Below are positions 1-11,931 of a stretch of DNA of 64,000 nt, piece after piece. Both the position numbers and the translations under genes were made by a program. The number at the start of each line of letters is the position of its first letter. Positions within the stretch are counted from its first letter, which is position 1. Below the pieces are notes generated by a model. It was not told where the DNA came from. It ran no database searches and worked only from the letters and a program-made list of their open reading frames with translations. The DNA is from Lactuca virosa. Its lineage: Eukaryota > Streptophyta > Magnoliopsida > Asterales > Asteraceae. The stretch lies in assembly GCA_928212115.1 (NCBI GenBank), contig CAKMRJ010004445.1:3376661-3440660 (forward strand), given 5' to 3'.

Positions 1-679
1 GTTATAATTAACAAAATTATGATACTTTTCGTAATTATAATATTATACTTTTGTTTATTTTCTATCATAACATCGTACTTTTAAAATTATGGTTTAAATA
101 ATTACCGTTTAATATGATTTTCTTATTAAAACACGTTGAATCATTGATTTTTAGTTGAAGTTTTTTCTTCATAATCATCAAGAGCCTACAAATACCCGCC
201 TGAAATTGATTTAAAAATTAATTTCGGGTTGTCCCCTATTTGGGACTGATTTTTGAATACTTTATCTTATTTAGGATGTGAATGTCTATTTACATGATTG
301 TTTGTTTAAGAAAAATTTGGTTGTCATTTTCTCTTTGCTCTTCGGGTGTATATTGTTTTATATACCTGGTAACCAAGGGGAAATGCTGCCGAATTTTTCT
401 CAAACAAACAGTCAATGAATACACATTAACACATGAGATAAGGTATTCAAAAAGTGGCTTTAGAATCCTACCATTGTGAATACTCTATCCATTCCGTCCG
501 ATTTTTACTTCTCGAGTATATATTTCTTTATATACTTGTGAATACTCAATCCATTCTCAGGTATATATTTCTTTATATAGCCCAAATGCAATCTAACTTT
601 CGATAACTATATATACAATATAATGTTTAATAATGAAACAACAATGACGATCGATAAGATTTGGATTGGAGAGAACTGA
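1..679. other. AT-rich flank without a gene
   Basis: No coding region can be supported here. The stretch is very AT-rich. A short local duplication is visible: GTATATATTTCTTTATATA occurs at 516 and again at 561, each preceded by a copy of GTGAATACTCNATCCATTC (about 475 and 537). It is probably the 5' non-coding part of the CACTA element whose transposase begins at 680, but no terminal CACTA motif lies inside the window, so this is inference. Confidence 0.5.
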
Positions 680-2090
680 ATGTCTTCAAAATACTTGGAA
701 GGTCTTATAAACTTTATGAAGATTGTTGTGAAACATGTCAACTCTAAAGGCAAAGTGCGTTGCCCGTGCAAAACATGTGTGAATTTCTATCGACATGCTT
801 TGCCTACGGTTTATGCCCACTTACATGACATTAGGTTTCTAGAAACATATACTACGTGGATTCATCACGGTGAGAAACATGTTGGTTCTTCGGATTTAGG
901 CTGCAATTCAACTCCAAGAATAAACACTCCAGTAAACATGCCCGCAAGTAATGAGATGTTTGATGTAATTGATGATGTTGTGGCAGAACAAAATACAAAT
1001 GAAGAAAATATAGACGAGGAGGGACGAGGTATAGCCCTGGAATTTGATGATTTATTTGAGGAGCTTAATACAAAGTTATACCCTGAATGTAGTGATATGT
1101 CTGCCTTAAACTTTTTGGCAAAAGTTGTTGTATATTAAAGTTATCAATAGATGGACAAATAGTGCGTTTGACCAACTTGTAAAGTTAGTAAGAGCTGCTT
1201 TCCCGAAGAGCAAGATTCCAGCCTCACACTATGAAGCTAAAAAAAAGCTGAGAAAGATAGGGTTCGGATATCAATCGATCCACGCTTGCAAAAATGATTG
1301 TGCTTTGGTTTTGGAATTAGAATGGTTCCATGCAGAATTGGCCGATTTGTAACAAGAGTAGATGAGTGGACGCAACTACAAAGGGGAAGAAAGTACCACA
1401 AAAAGTGTTGCGGTCCTTTCCTTTGACTCCAAGACTTCGACGAATGTATAGCTCCAGATTCACAGATAAAGATATGAGTTGGCATAATACTGGATGCTCA
1501 ATAGATGGTATGATGTATCATCCGGTTGATGGGAAGTCATGGCAAGATTTTGCTTAGAGATATCCAGAGTTTGCTAAAGAACCTAGAAATGTTCGTCTAG
1601 GTTTGGCTGTTGATGGCTTCAATCCATTCGGCAACTTTAATAGTACTTATAGTACTTGGCCAGTTATATTGACTACCTACAATACACCACCATGGATATG
1701 TTTGAAATAGTCTTCTTTGATGCTAACTTTGCTTATTCCTGGCCCTAAATCACTCTCAAAGGACATTGATGTTTTCTTGAGGCCTTTGGTGGAAGAGTTG
1801 AAAATGTTGAGGGCCGAAGGAGTCTGAATGAGGGATGCATCAACCAACACCGTACTCAACATGTGTGCGATGTTGTTATGGACCATCAATGATTTTCAGT
1901 ATGTGGCAGTTTGTCTGGATGGAGTGGCCAAGGTTATTTAGCATGACCTACTTGTAACGCATACACATCTTCCATTGATGTGACCAACAAGATGTCTTAT
2001 GTTGGTCATAGACGATTCTTGTGGATGAACCATAGGTGGAGGCAAAGTTTATTGTTTAATGGTCAACCCGAGAGAAGATCATATCCAAGA
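680..2090 (+). pseudogene. CACTA (En/Spm) tnp2-type transposase, broken
   Basis: Reading across frames gives a plant CACTA transposase. The first part (680-1138) has the transposase-associated domain with a CPC-x2-C cluster (residues RCPCKTCVN) and an acidic linker ending in a KLYPxC motif. After a frame change near 1125-1140 come the tnp2 blocks INRWTNSAFDQL and KIGFGYQSIHACKNDC (1140-1352), then KKVPQKVLRSFPLTPRLRRMY (from about 1384), then RLGLAVDGFNPFG (about 1596). Stops and shifts interrupt the frame repeatedly, including in-frame stops after 1700, so it is inactive. In the cell such a protein would cut the element at its CACTA ends. Element D starts at 2091 and separates this part from any C-terminal remainder, which would lie beyond D. 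Confidence 0.85.
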
Positions 2091-2186
2091 TGTAACACCG
2101 TAAATTTTCAAACAAATTTTTCATTTTAAAATCACATATGTAACACCGTAAATTTTCAAACCAAATTTTTCATTTTAAAATCACAA
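2091..2186. repeat. 48-bp duplication of the LTR terminus
   Basis: The first 48 bases of D's LTR (2091-2138) are repeated immediately (2139-2186), each copy beginning TGTAACACCGTAAATTTTCA and ending in an ATTTTAAAATCACA block. The copies differ at about one base. Other LTRs of this type in the window (26769 onward) have a single copy. Confidence 0.8.
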
Positions 2187-3859
2187 TAAACTCATATATT
2201 GTATTTCATAAAACCACATGTATCTCAAAATGTCAACATCAAAACCACAAATAAAGTCAAATCCCAAAATCCTCAACATAGTCTCGAACAAGTGTATACA
2301 ATCATGTCGGCGCCTTCCCGCGGTCCTGAGAGGTACCTGAAACACATCACAAATAACACGGTAAGCACGAAGCTTAGTGAGTTCCCCAAAATACCATATA
2401 CACAAATAATAAGCCTCTCATGGCTATAACTCGGCATGGACCCTCCAGTCTCATGCGTCTCGGTGTGGAACCTCCGGTCATGTGTCATAGTGAGGACCAT
2501 CCGGTCTCACAGCCCGGTTTGGACCCTCCGGTCCTGTCTTAGTGGAAACCCTCCGGTCCAACAACTCGGGGTTGGACCCTCTGGTCCTATCTCAGTAAAA
2601 CACAGAATATAGCATATATATTACACATACAAAATGCATAATATCACATAACTCAAATAAGCACATAAGAGCCTCCGGTCACACACAGATACCACTCATG
2701 GTAAGTATAGTGAGAAAACTCACCTCGTAAGTAGGCTAAGAAAATGTGTACTCCTCGAACATGAATCACCAAATCTAGCCTACATGTAACAAGCATCTCC
2801 AATTAACACTGAAAGATTTACAATTTCCAAATAGACTCATGATAGTCCCTCCTTAGCTCCTAGGATGGGTAAAAGACCATTTTACCCTTCCATGGTCTCC
2901 ATAAGTCCTGCCTTGACCAAACCCTAAAGTCAACAAAAGTCAACACCCGAGTCGACTGTCCATGTTGACCTGACTCGCCGAGTGCACCTAGGTGACTCGC
3001 TGAGTCCCCATTGTTCCTCAGAACATCGCGAAAACCCAACTTAACTCTTCGAGTCGTCTCGTCGACTCACCGAGTTACCCATATCTAGACTCATCGGGGA
3101 AAACCCTAGCCGAGTCGTCGAGTCAGCTCATCGACTCGTCGAGTCCCTTAAGTCAAATTATCATTCAGACGTTTTAAGGAAGATCTGCTACTCCAAACTC
3201 TAGATCTAGCCTCCTATGGTTTGAATGTCACGTAAAGCTTCAATCTTTACGTGCATGCATGGCATTTTTGCTCCATAATGCCACTACAAGCTCCAACTAA
3301 GGTTTTTAAGCACAAGAACTCTCTTATGGCTGGATAAAGCTGGGACCTTTGGACTCTATGGACCTCACAAGGTCCAGATCTGAAGTCTAGACCTCTCGAT
3401 AAGCTCAATGCACTTAAAGTCCCAATAAAAGGTGATAAAAGCCCTAACTTCCATAATCATGAGATCTAACCAATAAAATGAGAAAGGTGTAGGCTTTTTA
3501 CCTTCCACAGCAGCTCTGGACGAAATAGCACTAGATCCAACAGTTTCTCATTGCTCCTTGCTGGATAATCTCCTCTTCTCCTCAAAAGATGCACTAGAAT
3601 ACTCAAGGATTAGCTCTACAACTCTCTTAGCTCACTACAAACGTTTAGGGTTTCACACAGGGGAGTTGTGCAGCTGGTGAGGCGGAAATGAGAACATAAG
3701 TTCTCTTAAATAGGCCCCAACCCCGGAGATTAGGGTTTTCATCTCACAATGCCTACTCGACGAGTCGGATCCCTGTCTCGTCGAGTCCATTACTAAACCC
3801 ATGTGGTCAATTCGTCTCTACTCGACGAGTTGAGGCACCAACTCGTCGAGTTGCTCAAT
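2091..3859 (-). mobile_element. Element D, 3' LTR (first segment)
   Basis: The segment starts TGTAACACCGTAAATTTTC, the same terminus as element A's LTR, and contains many ACTCG-N-CGAGT palindromes. It stops abruptly at ...TTGCTCAAT (3859), where A begins. The remaining LTR tail lies at 37877-37931 on the far side of A and leads into D's polypurine tract and integrase. The flanks of A, CAAT(T) on the left and CAATA on the right, fit a decayed TSD. On the minus strand this is D's 3' LTR. Its left boundary cuts the CACTA transposase; the base run CAAGA (2086-2090) should be the TSD, but its partner is outside the window. Confidence 0.8.
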
Positions 3860-4652
3860 TATAACACCGTAAATTTTCAAACAAAAATTTTCATTTAAAA
3901 ACCCAAATATCTCATTTCAAAATCACAATTTCCACAAACATCAAGTTATCAAAACACATGTCTCAAAAATTATTTATAACACAAATCCAGGATCCTCAAA
4001 AAAAACATATCTCCGACGCAGGTGTGTGTACAATCAAGTCGGCGCCATCTCGTGATCCTGAGAAGTACCTGAACACATAACACATAAGACGGTAAGCACA
4101 AAGCTTAGTGAGTTCCCGAAAATACCACACACAGCTCATTAGCCACTCTAGGTTATAACTCAATAAGACCCTCCGGTCAATGTGTCTTAGTGGGACCCTC
4201 TGGTCCCAACTCAATAACTCATAATAACAATACTCAGCATAAATCACAAGACATGATGCATAATATTAAGATACACAGTTAAGCACAATAAACATCTCAA
4301 TCACACGAAGGTACCACTCATGGTAAGTATAGTGAGAAGACTCACCTCGTAAACTAGCAAGTAAAAGTCTCGTACTCAGGAATCTCGAACTAGCCTCCAC
4401 CTAACACATTAGATACGTATCTCTAATCAATAATCCACTCATACACAATTACACCAAAGGTTGTTCTCTCATTCTCTCTAACTCTTGGAATGGATAAAAG
4501 ACCATTTTACCCCTCCATGGTCTTCATTACTTATTTTGACCAAACCCTAACGTCAACAGAAGTCAAACTCGAGTCAACAGTCCCAGTTTGACCTGACTCG
4601 CCGAGTGCACCCATGTTACTCGTCGAGTCTAGTCGTTCCTTAGAAGTCTTTG
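3860..4652 (-). repeat. Element A, 3' LTR, first segment
   Basis: It begins TATAACACCG, a TG-to-TA change of the expected TGTAACACCG terminus, and aligns with 26769-27561 over its whole 793 nt without net length change. It ends in CTTTG (4648-4652), the left TSD copy of element B. It carries GACTCG-N-CGAGTC palindromes near its right end. Confidence 0.88.
4648..4652. repeat. TSD CTTTG of element B (partner 14267-14271)
   Basis: CTTTG occurs directly before TGTGACATCC (4653) and directly after ...GGTGTTACA (ending 14266). A perfect 5-bp duplication is the normal footprint of a Ty3/gypsy integrase. Element C used the same five bases in the other LTR of A. Confidence 0.95.
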
Positions 4653-6988
4653 TGTGACATCCCCTAATTTCTCAGCCAGAAAAGACCGATTTAATTTATG
4701 CTTTTAAAATAAAATCAGAGTAATCCTTTTAAAAGTTGTTGCGGAATTTATTCCCAAAACAAAACATGATGAAAGTTTACCAAAACCTTTCTTTAAGAAA
4801 TATATAATTTCATTTTATATCAAAACCTCGGGATGTCATGTTCCGATACAGATCAAAAGCATAAACAAGACATTATAAGCCTTACAACAATTATTTACAA
4901 CTACTGGCCTATAATCCAAAAATCTCTCATCATCATCCGACTATGCTCGGGGTACAGTACCTGTAATATAAAAAGCTGAGTGGGTCAGGCTTGGGAGCCT
5001 GGTGAGCATATAGGGTTTTCAAACCATAATAATAATAAACTTATTAAGTTCATCAATCAACAATAACCCTGATTACCCATTCCCGTTATCCTCACTTTAC
5101 GTCCCTAAACACCTATCACAAGGGACCTAGCCTAAGGAATATCATCGGGACGAACACTACTGCTAAGGGGACTCCTCAGCCATACATGTCCTAAAGGCAA
5201 CCATGAGGGGGATAGAGTACGCCAATTAACATATAGTTCACCAACACCTACAAGTTGCGAACCTGCTAGTGTTCCACTGGACTGTCTAGAAAGGTCCGTG
5301 GTCATCATCTATACTCCGCTAGACGACTACGACAACAACAACAACAACATCGAGGCCTCTCACCATTTTAACACACATCGACTATTTCGTCTACCCATGT
5401 TTTACCCAACATATTTGTAGATAAAATACATATACAGTTTAAAACTTGTATAAAACATCTATTCAACAGTCACCTCAAATAAACAATTAATATAATTACA
5501 TATAGCCCGTATTTTAAGGAAAATACTTCATATCTATGTGTAAGGTGAAAGTGACTACACACTCACTTGATTTAATGATAATCGGGCAGCACTTCGTTTC
5601 CTAAAACGATCGTTTCTAATAAAACCGGGAGTTTTATTGAGAAACCGGGCTCTGCGAGGGTTGGGCTTTAAAACCGAAAAGATAAATTTCTCGGGCTTCT
5701 CGGGCACTTCGGGACGTGTTTTGGGTGTTTGGTATAATACCGGGGCTTTGGGGGAACTTAGAATGAAAGGAATATGGGTTTAGGGGTGTAAAATGACAAA
5801 TTTCCAAATTATCCCCGGGAGGTCTCGCACCCTTCTATTTATAGGGGCGAGGCTTCTGATCCAAGGGCTGAGAAGCGGACAGGTGTCAGCAGATGCGAAG
5901 GGAAGGCTGATGGCTTGCACGTGCGAGGGTCCAGGTGTGGGCTTCTGATTGGACCGAACTCTATGGTCCGAGGTTCGGATCCGAAGCAAGAGGGAAGGGG
6001 GACAGGTGGTGCGAATGTCGGGCACGCGGCAGGGAGAGCGAGGCTCGGACGAGGCTGCACACGCGTCGCTCCTCGGATGCGCCACAGATTCGGATGACTC
6101 ATCAATTTCGGACACGTGGCGCGCATACAACGAAGGTGACGTGGCCGAAGCATGACTATGCGAATTTTCTCGGATTTAGCAATTTTTTCTCGATTTTTGT
6201 GCAAAACTTCTAAAATCCATAACTTTCGCATACGGGCTCCGTTTTTGACGTTCTTTATATGCATGCATAGGTAAAATTACGCTCTACAACTTTCGTTTAG
6301 ACTTCGTCGGCTAATTTTGAATTTAATTTTTATATTATTATTTTTAACAGACCGGGACAGGAAATCTGTTAAAAATTCATAACTTCTTCATCTGACATCC
6401 GTTTTCGTCTGTCTTTTTACCATTGTGCTACTATTAACGAGACCTTCGATTCTCGTTTAGGTTGTGTCGGCTAAAAATCACTCGATCTAAAATTCGAGTT
6501 TTTAGCTGTCTACTGCTAAGCTGAAACTTAGAAAAATCATAACTTCCTCATACGAAGTCAGATTTGGGCGTTCTTTTTATACATACTCTCGGTTTAACGA
6601 ACACTACGACTTTCGTTTAGATCACTAAGGCTAAAAAGTAGTTTATCAAAAACTCACTTTTTACGTCATTCGGCACCGTGCCAATTTTGTCGTGGAACTT
6701 CGACAGGTCATAACTTCTTCGTTATAACTCGGATTTCGGTATTCTTTATATATCCGGAATCCTTGTCACGACCACTACAACTTTCTTAATAGATATCGGG
6801 TTTATCTAATATTTATTTTTGACGCTTATTTTTATTCTTAATTAATTAAATCCTAATAATTAAGCATAAAACACATAATTCACATAATATTCACATAATT
6901 CCTTTTCATTTCTTCAAAATGAGTTACAAAGGTTAACCTAGACTATTATGTCAATATTAATGCCTAGCCTAGAAACACGGGCGTTACA
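4653..6988 (-). repeat. Element B, 3' LTR
   Basis: On the plus strand it runs from TGTGACATCCCC to ACACGGGCGTTACA; termini are TG/CA. It holds four quasi-repeats about 160 bp apart (6218, 6378, 6538, 6709) and, on the minus strand, a TATA-like TATAAATA at 5836-5843. Confidence 0.93.
6205..6800 (-). repeat. Four-unit quasi-repeat, about 160-bp period, in B's LTR
   Basis: The block CATAACTT(C/T) followed by a CGTATGAAGT-like, CGTTTT-like and ACAACTTTCGTTTAGA-like stretch occurs four times. The CATAACT anchors lie at 6218, 6378, 6538 and 6709 (spacing 160, 160, 171). The units differ in sequence but keep order and spacing. The same four-unit array occurs in F, H and E. Confidence 0.8.
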
Positions 6989-7005
6989 ATTCTCTCCCCC
7001 TTAGG
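6989..7005 (-). other. Element B polypurine tract
   Basis: On the minus strand AAGGGGGAGAGAAT directly precedes the LTR start. It would prime plus-strand DNA synthesis. Confidence 0.88.
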
Positions 7006-7023
7006 ATGATTCCGTCCCCGGAA

Positions 7024-7573
7024 TCACACATCAGCAAACAACTGCGGGTAGCGACTCATCATGTCACTCTCCGTTTCCCAAGTGATATTTGGCTCATTCG
7101 TATGTTTCCAACGCACAAGCACTAAATCGACCATTTTGCGTCGCAACTTCTTAGTCTTACGATCAACGATTGCCTCAGGTTCTTCACTTAACCTCTTGTT
7201 TTCATCCAACCTTAATTCAGAAATGGGAATTATGTCGGGCACATCTCCCGTGAATTTTCTCAAGGTAACACACATGAAAGGTATTATGAATACCCTCTAG
7301 TTCTTCTAGCAATTCTAGTTTGTAAGCTTGATTCCCAATCCTATTAAGAACTTTAAATGGTCCAATAAACCTTGGACTCAATTTTCCCCTTTTACCAAAT
7401 CTTATAAGTCCCTTCCACGGCGAGACTTTACGTAAAACTGAATCTCCAACTTCGAATGATATCAGTCTTCTTTTCTTTTCAGCATAGCTCTTTTGACGAT
7501 CTTGAGCAGCTAACATCCTTTCCCTAATCACTTTCAACTTTTCAGCAGTCTGATGGAGTATTTCGGGTCCCAT
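7024..7573 (-). pseudogene. Element B integrase C-terminus and chromodomain-like tail
   Basis: Two overlapping frames (7217-7573, 7024-7275) give the integrase C-terminal GKLSPRFIGPFKVLNRIG block, the HNTFHVCYLEK motif and a tail with VRWKHTNEPNITWETESDM. This matches the group II chromodomain at the end of Tekay/Del-type polyproteins, which lacks part of the aromatic cage of classical chromodomains. A frame change near 7217-7275 separates the two parts. The domain is thought to steer integration towards heterochromatin. Confidence 0.82.
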
Positions 7574-8288
7574 AACCTACTTTTCCCCAGCTTCCAGCCA
7601 ACATGACGGCGTTCGACACTTTTCTCCATACAAAGCGTGATAAGGTGCCATTTAATGCTCGAGTGGAAACTATTATTATAGGAAAATTCTACTAGAGGTA
7701 AGTGTTCATCCCAATTACCTTGGAATTCCAGGGTACATGCTCTCAGCATATCCTCGAACATTTAAATTGTTCGTTCGCTCTGACCATCGGTTTGCGGATG
7801 GTAAGCTGTACTAAAACACAACTTGGTATCCAATTCCTCTTGTAGACTCCTCCAAAACCTTGAGGTAAAACGACTGTCATGATCTGATACAATCGTTAAC
7901 CGAACACCGTGAAGCCTCACAATTTCCTTCACGTAAGAATTCGCAAGCTTATCCATAGACCATTTCTCGTTGGCTGCTATGAAACGCGCATTCTTAGTGA
8001 AGCGATCCCGACCACCCAAATCATGTCGTGACCGTTCTTTGTTCTGGGCAGTTTAGTTACGAAATCCATGGTGATGTCTTCCCATTTACCCATGGGTACA
8101 GGCAAAGGTTCTAAACTCCCATACGGTTTCTGATGTTGTGCCTTAACCCTAGCACATGTTACACACTCGACCACATACTTAGCAACATCGAGCTTCATCG
8201 TCGGCCACCAGCAGTAGAGTTTTAGATCCCTATACATTTTTGTGCTGCCGGGATGAATTGAGTACATGGTTTTGTGAGATTCTTCCAT
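7534..8288 (-). pseudogene. Element B integrase core
   Basis: The HHCC zinc-binding N-terminus is visible (HPG...WWPT...CVTCARVKAQH in 7977-8288), then the catalytic core with the SDHD motif and HPQTDGQSER (7762-8019), then SYNNSFHSSI (7534-7761). Frame changes occur near 7977-8019 and 7761. The first core aspartate region (VVGIASL instead of VIVDRLTKS) is disrupted. Integrase would insert the cDNA with a 5-bp duplication, which is what flanks this element. Confidence 0.85.
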
Positions 8289-8299
8289 CAGAAGATCTC

Positions 8300-8941
8300 T
8301 TACTCCTCCCGTCTTAGGTACCCAATCCTATCTTGGAATACCTTCAATCCTTGACCGTTTGTATTAAACACTAACGTTTTGCCCAAACGTTCTTCCTTTC
8401 GGTCATTTTTCTCTAAAGCTTCCTCTTGAGCTTTCTTTATACTTTCCACAATTGTCGAGACAACTTCAATTCTCAACGCTCTTGGCCTTTTCTTTTCAAG
8501 CTTTACCTTCCGATTGAGAGCATCAGCAACAACATTTGCTTTACCAGGGTGGTAAAGTATCTCACAGTCGTTGTTCTTGAGTAACTCTAGCCAGCGTCGT
8601 TGCCTCATGTTCAATTCCTTCTGATTAAAGAGATATTGAAGACTCTTATGATCAGTGAAAAGTTTGCATTTAGTGCCATAAAGATAGTGCCTCCATATCT
8701 TTAAGGCGAATACTACCGCTGCCAACTCCAGATCATGAGTGGGGTAGTTCTTTTCATGCTCTTTCAATTGCCTCGATGCATACGCTATCACTTTATCCCT
8801 TTGGTTCAGAACACAACCTAAACCAACTCCAGATGCATCACTATATACTGCGAAGTCATCAACTCCTTCAGGCAAAGAAAGAATTGGTGCTTCACACAAT
8901 TTCTTCTTTAACCCTCTCAAAGGCTTCCTTATGCTTCTCAT
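8300..8941 (-). pseudogene. Element B RNase H
   Basis: The frame reads through RT-linked RNase H: FAVYSDASGVGLGCVL (first catalytic Asp), YASRQLKEHEKNYPTHDLEL (Glu), LFTDHKSLQYL (Asp), then RRWLELL and YHPGKANVVADALNRK. The domain is nearly whole. It is joined to the RT by an overlap with a shifted frame at 8938-8941. Confidence 0.88.
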
Positions 8942-10370
8942 TCCAAGTATAAGTAGCTCCTTTGTGGGTCAAAGCTGTTAATGGAGTAGCGATCGAAGAA
9001 AAGCCTTGGATAAATATTCGATAATATCCAGCTAATCCTAAAAAAACTTCGGATCTCCGTAGGACTTTTCAGTTGTTCCCACTTCATCACAGCTTCAATC
9101 TTCGCTGGGTCAACCATTATCCCTTCTTGGTTAACCACATGACCTAAAAATTGGACTTCTTAAATCCAAAATTCACATTTGGAGAACTTAGCATACAACT
9201 TCTCCTTTTTCAGAATTTCTAGCACTTCACGCAGATGCTTGTCATACTCCTGCTTGCTTTTTGAATAAATCAAAATATCATCTATGAACACTATCACGGA
9301 TTTATCAAGGTATGGTTTACAAACCCTGTTCATCAAATCCACGAAAGCTGCTGGAGCATTGGTTAGTCCGAACGACATAACCAAGAACTCATAGTGTCCA
9401 TATCTTGTTCTGAACGCAGTCTTCTCAATATCCTGCTCTCTTACCTTTAGCTGATGATATCCTGACCTAAGATCGATCTTCGAGAAATAGCTCGAACCTT
9501 GCAACTGATCGAACAGGTCATCAATCCTCGGAAACGGGTACTTGTTCTTTATCGTTCCCTTTCAGCTCTCTGTAATCAATGCACATTCTCATGCTCCCGT
9601 CTTTCTTCTTTACAAATAACACCGGGGCTCCCCAGGGTGATGAACTAGGTCGAATAAAACCTTTGTCCAATAACTCCTGAAGTTGTGTCATAAGCTCTTT
9701 CATCTCTGTCGGTGCTAATCGATATGGTGCTTTTGCTATTGGCGTCGTTCCTGGTAACAAGTCGATACAGAATTCTACTTGTCGATCAGGGGACAATCCG
9801 GGAAGATCTTCGGGAAAGACTTCTGGATAGTCACACACCACCGAAATATTCTGCACCTCCTTCTTTTCTTTCTTAGCATCGATCACGAATGCTATATATG
9901 ATGTACATCCTTTGGCCAAACACTTTCTGGCTTTCATTAGGGAAATGATTCTAGAGTTTACTCTGCGTTTGTCTCCATACACCATAAACGACTCTTTCCC
10001 TGGCGGGTTTACTTTTACTATCTTCTTTCTACACAATATTTCGGCATCATTGGTGCTAAGCCAATCCATTCCTAAAACAATGTCGAAACCATTTAACTCG
10101 GTAGGTAATAATTCCTCGTGGAACTTATTCCCATTCAAGTCAATGAGGATGTTTTTCATACGATGGCTAACAGGTATAAACTTGCCACTAGCAACCTCGA
10201 CTATTAAAGCATTAACTAGTCTATCTACAGGCAAAGCTAGTTTTCTACCAAATTCATGCGAAATAAAGGAGTAATTGGCTCCAGAATCAAACAAAATTTG
10301 GGCAGGCAATTTGTTTACGAGAAAGGTACCTGAAGCGACATCGGCTTCTTCTTTTGCAGCTTCAAGTGTC
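8938..10370 (-). pseudogene. Element B protease and reverse transcriptase
   Basis: The protease motif ILFDSGANYSFIS lies around 10260-10300, and GMDWLS follows. RT begins near 9800 with KAPYRLAPTEMKEL and FVKKKDGSMRMCIDYREL. The palm motif FIDDILIYSKSK is at about 9260-9300 and the thumb follows to 8938. Frame breaks lie near 9505-9521 and 9138-9160. The junction after gag reads DVASGTFLVN without interruption, so this element lacks the intron-like insert seen in A and C. Confidence 0.88.
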
Positions 10371-11562
10371 ATCTGAAAGGCTCTCTCCTTCGGCTTTGGT
10401 GGAAGATTAGGCTTTGCTGCATCTTTCTTCTTCGGGCAATCCTTCAAAATATGCCCTTCTTTATTGAACCCAAAACAAACGTTCTTATTGAAGGTGCATT
10501 CATTGGCATAATGCCCAGGCTTTCCACATTTGTAACAAGTGACTTCCACGCTGCATTTCCCAGCATGTTTCTTCTTACACTTGTCACACCACTTGGCTTC
10601 GGCTCCTCCTCCGAATTTCCTCGAACCAGTCTTCGAGAATTTGTTCTTTTTATTGGAACCTGAAGTCCCTTCAAACTTTCTCTTTTCTCCAACTTCAACC
10701 TTGCTGGCGGCTCTCCCCTTAATCATATCTTCAACAGACTTGCCAGCCCAGACAGCTGCCTCCAAAGTAAGTGCCTGACGTACTGGCACCGCATACTCCC
10801 ATAGAAGTCCGTTTGCGTATCTGTCAATTTTTGTCAGCTCATCTGGGACAATACGCAAAGCAAACTCCATTTTGTATGTGAAGCTATTTGTGTATTCATC
10901 AATGGTCATACTACCCTTCTTCAACGTCAGGAATTGGTTTTCTAACTCTAACATATTTTGGGTCGAGCAGTACGTGCGCTTGAAGTGCACTAAGAACTCT
11001 GCCCAAGTCAGCTGCAGTGGCTTATTAGGGCTTAGGGTTTCCCCAAAGTGTTCCACCAACGAGCAGCACTACCTCTGAACTGACGCACTGCAAATGTGGT
11101 TTGTAACTTGCCTTGGCAACCACATGTCATGAAAGCCAATTCCATTTCCGAGATCCAATCCATTACTCTGATAGGATCTTCTTTTCCAGTGAAAGTTGAT
11201 GGCTTGCAAGTCATAAAGTCTTTATACTTGCACCCATTTCTCTCCACTCTATCCTCGTGGTTATTTCTCCCAACCACAAGCGGTTCACTATGACCAACAG
11301 ATCTACTGTTGTTTCCTTCTTCAGACTGACTGTCATTTAATTCAGGTTGTTCAACAGGAATTGAGGGTTCACTCCTGTTGTTCAGCAACATTTGCCTTAT
11401 TTCCTCCCTTTGTTCAGCCATCGTTGTCTGAATCATGGCTTGTACTCCAGCCATGGTGATGGGTTCTGGTGCAGCTCCTACTATAGGCACCTGTTCCACC
11501 ACTTGGGGTTGAGGTTGTTGGTTTCTATTTGCATTTCCAGCTCCACTTCGAGTTCTTGCCAT
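10371..11562 (-). pseudogene. Element B gag with zinc knuckles
   Basis: The start is the ATG at 11560-11562 (MARTRSGAGNANRN). The gag core includes MDWISEMELAFMTCG and RGSAARWWNTL, then shifts frame near 11032-11059 into HFKRTYCS and NQFLTLKKGSMTIDEY. A basic stretch precedes one intact CCHC knuckle (CYKCGKPGHYANEC) and a second that has lost a cysteine (CFGFNKEGHILKDC). Gag would form the particle and bind genomic RNA. Confidence 0.88.
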
Positions 11563-11917
11563 TTTGATCTATATGCCAAATAAGGCGAATTTAGGTCTTT
11601 ATTCACGATAGATATTTAAATTCTCCTTATCACTCCGAAACGTTTACATGTTAGTTCTAATGTCGTAATCGTACGCTTAGAATCCTACACACATAAGGTT
11701 TCCAGATCCGGTCGGCAACAGACCATAGATCCAAACAATTAATGGCATATATGGGCAAACATATAACATTTAGCACATAAAAGCATTTTAGGCATCTTTC
11801 CTAAAATAAACTAGTGCTCGTGTCTAAAATATGGTAGACACTCATCTCACAATCATCACTTAGCATTCTAAGTTTAAGTCTAGAAATCCTACAAATTCTT
11901 AGTTCGCTTAAACTAAT
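11563..11917 (-). other. Element B 5' leader with conserved GATC/GGTC hairpin
   Basis: This is the non-coding leader between PBS and gag start. On the minus strand a fold pairs GATC with GATC and GGTC with GACC around TGTTGCC (about 11707-11737). The leader is nearly the same as the first 330 nt after the PBS in H and E. No GGCC-loop hairpin of the A/C/D type was found here. Confidence 0.7.
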
Positions 11918-11931
11918 GCTCTGATACCAAC
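11918..11931 (-). other. Element B primer-binding site (initiator Met tRNA)
   Basis: On the minus strand GTTGGTATCAGAGC directly follows the LTR, matching the 3' end complement of plant initiator Met tRNA (TGGTATCAGAGC). Confidence 0.93.

Noticed and set aside
5780..6264. Frames of 90-140 codons on both strands in B LTR (and copies at 12985-13541)
   Set aside because: GC-rich LTR promoter region; the frames overlap a TATA-like box and have no domain.
9912..11583. Several plus-strand frames of 60-120 codons opposite element B gag-pol
   Set aside because: Shadows of the minus-strand polyprotein, which has clear domain motifs.
11563..11917. GGCC-loop hairpin in element B leader
   Set aside because: Searched for GTAGTA-type stems with a GGCC centre; none was seen, only the GATC/GGTC hairpin.
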